Assembly: GCA_027622495.1 (NCBI GenBank)
Contig: JAQBYL010000118.1
Location: 1-10,341 of the forward strand
Direction of reading: 5' to 3'
DNA: 10,341 bases
Origin: Pseudomonadota bacterium
GTDB lineage: Bacteria > Pseudomonadota > Gammaproteobacteria > Pseudomonadales > Azotimanducaceae
Positions 6,851 through 10,341 of this stretch are shown here, one piece after another; positions within the stretch are counted from its first letter, which is position 1, and each line of letters opens with the position of its first letter. The translations under genes were made by a program, and so were the position numbers. The notes beneath the pieces are model-generated. The model was not told where the DNA came from and made no database searches. It saw only the letters and a list, made by a program, of their open reading frames with translations.

Positions 6851-6863
6851 GGGCAAACCTCAA
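6847..6863. terminator. Weak bidirectional hairpin between convergent stops
   Basis: TTGAGG (6847-6852) pairs with CCTCAA (6858-6863) around a five-base loop. Both stop codons, TGA 6848-6850 on the plus strand and the TCA complement 6860-6862 on the minus strand, lie inside the arms. There is no clear T-run on either side, so any termination would be weak. It may be chance. Confidence 0.25.
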
Positions 6864-8056
6864 TCTTCCGGTGAGCTGATCAATCCCACTGTTTTCAGTC
6901 GCTCAATAGTTTCTTCGTCGTAACCAACCTCGCGTAACAACTCCTCGGTATGCTCACCCAGATGAGGTGCGCCGTGCCTGATCTGTGTGGGTGTGGATTC
7001 GAAACGCGCTGCATTGCGTGCCTGGCGCAATCTACCAGCATGCGGATGATCACTTTCAACGATGATTTCAGATGCCTGCACCTGCGGGTGATCGATCATC
7101 TGTGCCCGCGTCAGAACCGGTGCGCACGGAACGCCTGCCTGTTCCAGGCTCTCAAGCCAGTGCTGCGCGCTGTTGGTCAGCAGAGCCTGCTGTATCAGCT
7201 CAAGGCGCTGGTCGGCGTTGCGATCACGTAATGCGGGTGTCAGAAAACGTTCATCCTGCAGCCACTCCGGATGGCCGGTTGCCTGGCACAACCCGTGCCA
7301 CTGATCATTGCTCATCACCGAAACACTGATGTAGTCGGTGGTGGTCTCATAGATCAGATCGATGAAGGTGGCGGCGCGCTGGGTGCTGACTTCTTTGCCG
7401 ACAAAGGTCAGACCACCCATGTCAGAAGACCAGAGAAACGCAACGATCGAGTCGAGCATCGAAACGCGGACGTGCTGTCCTTCACCCGTTGTCGCGCGAT
7501 GAACAAGTGCGGACGTGATGGCCTGAGCTGCCGTCATACCAGTCAGCTTGTCAGGCAGGATTGTGCGGATGAGCCTGGGGCGCACATCATCCGCCCCGCC
7601 CTGAACCGAGGCCAGACCCGAAAGTGCCTGAATGATCGGGTCGTAGACCGGCTTGTGGGCAAGCGGTCCGTTTTCACCCCAGCCGCTCATCGAGACATAG
7701 ATCAGGTTCGGGTTCACCGCCTTGAGATCGCTGTAGTCAATCTTCAGACGGGCCATAACCCCTGGGCGGAAGTTCTGCACAAACACGTCTGCAGTCTCTA
7801 CCAGCTTCAACAGCGCATCCCGGCCTTCGCTGTGCTTTACGTCTATGGATACGGAGCGCTTGTTACGGTTGTTGTTCACAAATGCAGCAGTGAATGTACG
7901 TTGACTGTAGCCGGCGCGACGCACGTGATCGCTTCGAGCCGGGGCTTCAACCTTAATTACATCAGCACCCTGGTCGGCCAGGATCATGGTTCCGTAAGGA
8001 CCCGCGATCATGGTGGTGAAGTCAATAATCCGTATACCTTCTAACGGGCCTGGCAT
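6860..8056 (-). CDS. Family III CoA-transferase (CaiB/BaiF)
   Basis: The protein has 398 residues, the normal length of class III CoA-transferases, which move CoA between carboxylic acids such as formate/oxalate, carnitine/crotonobetaine or bile acids. The N-terminus GPLEGIRIIDFTTMIAGPYGTMILADQGADVIKVE is the family signature in which the first Rossmann part binds CoA. D169 in ILPDKLTG matches the position of the catalytic aspartate that forms the acyl-anhydride intermediate. VFVQNFRPGV (91-100) and YVSMSGWGENGP (120-131) are further conserved blocks. GGAG lies seven bases before ATG 8056. It follows the zinc-ribbon gene by 14 bases on the same strand, and meets the hydrolase head to head at the 3' end. 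Substrate is not readable from the sequence. It is cytoplasmic. Confidence 0.93.
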   Translation of the reverse strand: MPGPLEGIRIIDFTTMIAGPYGTMILADQGADVIKVEAPARSDHVRRAGYSQRTFTAAFVNNNRNKRSVSIDVKHSEGRDALLKLVETADVFVQNFRPGVMARLKIDYSDLKAVNPNLIYVSMSGWGENGPLAHKPVYDPIIQALSGLASVQGGADDVRPRLIRTILPDKLTGMTAAQAITSALVHRATTGEGQHVRVSMLDSIVAFLWSSDMGGLTFVGKEVSTQRAATFIDLIYETTTDYISVSVMSNDQWHGLCQATGHPEWLQDERFLTPALRDRNADQRLELIQQALLTNSAQHWLESLEQAGVPCAPVLTRAQMIDHPQVQASEIIVESDHPHAGRLRQARNAARFESTPTQIRHGAPHLGEHTEELLREVGYDEETIERLKTVGLISSPED

Positions 8057-8070
8057 CGTCTGTCTCCGGG

Positions 8071-8424
8071 CTATTTGAACAGATCGTTCAGTTTGTCTGC
8101 GGCACTGGGTGTGGCGTCGCTGGACGAGGGGCGATCGAAAAGGTCATCGAGAGCGGATCGCTTGTCTGGGTTCGCATCCGTTGTTGCACCGGTTGCGCGC
8201 AGATTGAACCAGTCGCAGAAGTTGGCCATGGCTTTGTCATTGGGCGGGTCAGCGTCGCGTTCCGAGCATTGCGAACTTGAATTACGATCGAAGCGAGTGC
8301 ATTGCCTGCAGCAGTGCAGCGCTTCGCCGCAACTCGCGCAGTGGCTGTGCCGGGAAAGCGGGAGTGGTTCGTCCACACAATTCGCTCCACAGTTCCAGCA
8401 CTCGACGGTTGTTGAATGTTGCAT
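8071..8424 (-). CDS. Cysteine-rich zinc-ribbon protein of unknown function
   Basis: The protein has 117 residues and ten cysteines in the first 70: C9, C12, C16, C29, C32, C38, C39, C42, C53 and C70. Pairs with CxxC spacing (9-12, 29-32, 39-42) can bind one or two zinc ions as in a treble-clef or double zinc ribbon. I recall similar small proteins in gammaproteobacteria, with a conserved CWNCG start and a KAMANFCDWF-like segment (64-73), but no assigned function. The C-terminal 40 residues are polar and low in complexity and carry two related short motifs, ALDDLF (91-96) and KLNDLF (111-116), which look like peptide-docking motifs. There is no signal peptide. A weak ribosome site (GACGAG) lies eight bases before the ATG. 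The gene sits between xth and the CoA-transferase on the same strand. Confidence 0.8.
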   Translation of the reverse strand: MQHSTTVECWNCGANCVDEPLPLSRHSHCASCGEALHCCRQCTRFDRNSSSQCSERDADPPNDKAMANFCDWFNLRATGATTDANPDKRSALDDLFDRPSSSDATPSAADKLNDLFK

Positions 8425-8500
8425 CGATTTTTCTCGTCCGTGCGTAGCCCAAGGTTACGCGGCTGGATTGTGGTTACAACTGCCCATTAGAGCTTGCCTT

Positions 8501-9274
8501 TCAGAGATCGACGTCGACCCCGATGGGGCAATGATCCGACCCGGTAATCTGCGGCCAGATAAAAGCATCGCGGATGCGTTTGGCAGCCGTTGGAGAGGCA
8601 AGCGCATAGTCGATGCGCCAGCCGACGTTGTTGGATCGCGCGCTGCCCCACTGCGCCCACCACGTGTAATGACCTTCGGCGTCGCCATGAACCTGCCGGA
8701 ACGTGTCGACCCAGCCAGCTTTAAACCAGTCGCGCATGACCTGACGCTCCTGTGGCAGGAAGCCACTGCTGGTCTTGTTGCTCGCGGGTCTCGCGAGATC
8801 GATGGCCTCCACTGCCGTGTTGTAGTCGCCGAGAACAAACACCGGACCGCGTCGTCGTGCCCGCGAAATGGCATCGAACACGGCGGCATAAAACTCGAGC
8901 TTGTAGGGAACCCGGCTGTTGTTGCGGTCACGCCCACTGCCTTTGGGAAAGTAAATGCTGAGAACGCTGAGCCGGCCGAACCGGGCTTCGATGTAGCGGC
9001 CTTCCACATCAAAACGTTCGATACCAAGGCTTGTTTCCACACGCTCAGGTTCGGTGCGGCTGTAGATCCCCACACCCGAATAGCCAGGTCTTTGTGCCGG
9101 TGCAAAGGCGCTGAACCAGCCGTTCGGTTTTCGGATCTGCGGGTCCAGTTGGTGTTCAAAGGCGCGGACTTCCTGCAAACACACAATGTCGGAGCGGGAT
9201 GCATTCAGAAATTGAGCAAAGCCTTTTCTGGCACAGGCCCGTAGACCGTTAACATTCCAGCTGACGATTCGCAT
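8501..9274 (-). CDS. xth: Exodeoxyribonuclease III (AP endonuclease)
   Basis: The protein has 257 residues and belongs to the ExoIII/APE1 endonuclease family, which cuts DNA 5' of abasic sites and removes 3' blocking groups in base-excision repair. The catalytic set is complete: N7 in WNVNG, E35 in CLQEVRA, Y108 in IYFPKG, D150 and N152 in LGDYNTA, and D247/H248 in GSDHCPIGVDV. WRIDYALAS (219-227) is the conserved DNA-contact strand. I chose ATG 9274 because the family starts exactly with MRIVSWNVNG; an in-frame GTG at 9293-9295 would add seven residues without family support. It lies 54 bases after the stop of the sialidase-like gene. Whether it is the main ExoIII or a second copy cannot be told from this window. 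Confidence 0.95.
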   Translation of the reverse strand: MRIVSWNVNGLRACARKGFAQFLNASRSDIVCLQEVRAFEHQLDPQIRKPNGWFSAFAPAQRPGYSGVGIYSRTEPERVETSLGIERFDVEGRYIEARFGRLSVLSIYFPKGSGRDRNNSRVPYKLEFYAAVFDAISRARRRGPVFVLGDYNTAVEAIDLARPASNKTSSGFLPQERQVMRDWFKAGWVDTFRQVHGDAEGHYTWWAQWGSARSNNVGWRIDYALASPTAAKRIRDAFIWPQITGSDHCPIGVDVDL

Positions 9275-9328
9275 GCTCACAAGTATGCGACCCACTGTGC
9301 ACGCTGGAAAGGGTGGATCTGCCCCGGG

Positions 9329-10341
9329 TCAGTCAAAGGAGACGTATTCGGTAAAAAGACGCCCCTGGTTGCTCCAGGCCGCAACGACTGCGCCATTAAC
9401 ACTCGCAAGCTGTGGAAATCCTGGCCCCTGACCGCTGAAGCTGGCGAGAACCTGCACCGGTGACCACTGATTGTCATGCAGACGCCGGACGCAAAGTTCA
9501 CTCCTGCCTGCGTCTGCGTGGCGCAGATAAGACACCACAACAGAGTCGTCCCCGGCGAACGCGACAGCAGTCCTGCCGAGCGGCTGTTCCTGATTCACTG
9601 TCATGGGCGTGTCGAACTGCAGATCGTTACCTGCCAGCGCCAGCTGTACCCGGGGTTGAAAACCTTCTTCGGTATACCAGGCTACAGCCACCAGCGAGCT
9701 ATTTGTTGCCACCACCGGACCATTGATGGGGCAACCTTCGATGCGCCAGTTATCATCAGCCACTTTCAATGGTGTCGACCAGGCATTGCCACTGTGACGC
9801 AGAATGTAGATATCGCGAATTTCGTTTTCAGAACGGCCGCGATAGGCAAGAAGCGAACCGGATTGAGACGCAACCAGGCTTGGCTGGCAACAATCACAGA
9901 CAGAAGCCACCGCAAGCTTAAGGTCCTCACCGTTGACCGCCATCGAGAGCAGGGCCGATTGCCCGCGATCCGTGTCGATCCAGACCACATGGGGCACGTC
10001 AACCGAATGCCCTTCAATCGGACGAAAGGCGCTGGCAAAGCCCTGTTCAACACCCGTTCCCGACAATACAGCCGGGGTCGACCAGTGTTCGCCGTCAGCT
10101 GAAAGACTGTATTCGATATGTATGCCGCGATGGTCCCGCCCCCGCCAGTGTGCAATCCAGTTCGTTTCTGCCAACCGATCAACAGCGGGAAAATCAGCCC
10201 AGTTGACGAACCAGCCCGTGCCGCGACTGACCTCAACCGGCGGTGACCAGCCGACGCTTGTGAGGGTTGAGGTCCGCAACACCGTCACATCACCGCCGAT
10301 CTCTTCCTGCCAGCTCAGATGCAGGTCTCCGTTGTAACCTG
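9329..10341 (-). CDS. Sialidase-like (BNR/Asp-box) beta-propeller protein, 5' end outside the window
   Basis: The frame stays open from the stop (TCA complement, 9329-9331) to the right edge, so the start and any signal peptide are not visible; the GTG complement at 10286-10288 is internal. At least 336 residues are seen. One good Asp-box (SADGEHW, 10082-10102) and several degenerate ones ending in W-S-x-P (near VGWSPPVEV, NAWSTPLKV, NQWSPVQVL) mark a six-bladed beta-propeller of sialidase type. The segment with VCDCCQP (CDCC at 9887-9898) and the later IEGCPINGP are, from memory, characteristic of a group of propellers annotated as exo-alpha-sialidase in environmental proteobacteria. Sialidase activity is doubtful, because I do not see the arginine triad and the cysteines are unusual; structural or metal binding roles are possible. 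The protein is probably exported. Confidence 0.8.
   Translation of the reverse strand, partial: GYNGDLHLSWQEEIGGDVTVLRTSTLTSVGWSPPVEVSRGTGWFVNWADFPAVDRLAETNWIAHWRGRDHRGIHIEYSLSADGEHWSTPAVLSGTGVEQGFASAFRPIEGHSVDVPHVVWIDTDRGQSALLSMAVNGEDLKLAVASVCDCCQPSLVASQSGSLLAYRGRSENEIRDIYILRHSGNAWSTPLKVADDNWRIEGCPINGPVVATNSSLVAVAWYTEEGFQPRVQLALAGNDLQFDTPMTVNQEQPLGRTAVAFAGDDSVVVSYLRHADAGRSELCVRRLHDNQWSPVQVLASFSGQGPGFPQLASVNGAVVAAWSNQGRLFTEYVSFD

Noticed and set aside
7271..8044. Open frame of 257 codons on the plus strand, opposite the CoA-transferase
   Set aside because: The opposite strand encodes a complete family III CoA-transferase; the frame has no family features.
8442..8460. Imperfect hairpin (GCGTA ... 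TACGC) between xth and the zinc-ribbon gene
   Set aside because: Only five paired bases plus a short inner pair, and no T-run on the minus strand; not enough to call a terminator.
8075..9244. Open frame of 389 codons on the plus strand, opposite the zinc-ribbon protein and xth
   Set aside because: It lies antisense to two well-supported genes, reads across the gap between them, has no recognisable motif or ribosome site, and is explained by GC-rich codon phase.

Overview
The window is a compact stretch of bacterial chromosome, roughly 55-58% GC by eye. Genes lie on both strands and no intergenic gap reaches 100 bases. There is no RNA gene, CRISPR array, insertion sequence or phage feature that I can see. 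The gene families (a DUF6152-type secreted protein, proteins of the 'PDLxGxW' secreted family, an ExoIII-type nuclease, a cysteine-rich zinc-ribbon protein, a CaiB/BaiF CoA-transferase) suggest an uncultured or environmental gammaproteobacterium. That assignment is inference from family recognition, not a database result.

Left block, plus strand, 1-2659. The tail of a gene whose last residues resemble the C-terminus of copper type II monooxygenase-domain proteins is followed by three exported proteins. Two are tandem, divergent paralogues of an uncharacterised family (210-1052 and 1067-2110). The third is a small DUF6152-like protein (2179-2607) whose predicted mature N-terminus begins His-His. 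A strong intrinsic terminator (2628-2659) closes the block.

Middle block, plus strand, 2665-6850. It starts five bases after that terminator with a GT4-type glycosyltransferase gene interrupted by one in-frame TGA (3082-3084), apparently at a tryptophan position. The gene overlaps by one base a DAO-family FAD oxidoreductase. A phytanoyl-CoA dioxygenase-like Fe(II)/2-oxoglutarate oxygenase and an alpha/beta hydrolase follow, the latter with an awkward start region that may use CUG. Together the oxidase, oxygenase and esterase look like a small-molecule catabolic or modification cassette of unknown substrate.

Right block, minus strand, 10341-6860. In transcription order it holds a sialidase-like beta-propeller protein with a CDCC motif that runs off the right edge, exodeoxyribonuclease III (xth), a zinc-ribbon protein, and a family III CoA-transferase that converges on the hydrolase with only nine bases between the stop codons.

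I see no clearly new defence or mobile system. The most interesting points are the nonsense-interrupted glycosyltransferase, the secreted trio with a possible copper link, and an apparently high density of GATC sites across the window.
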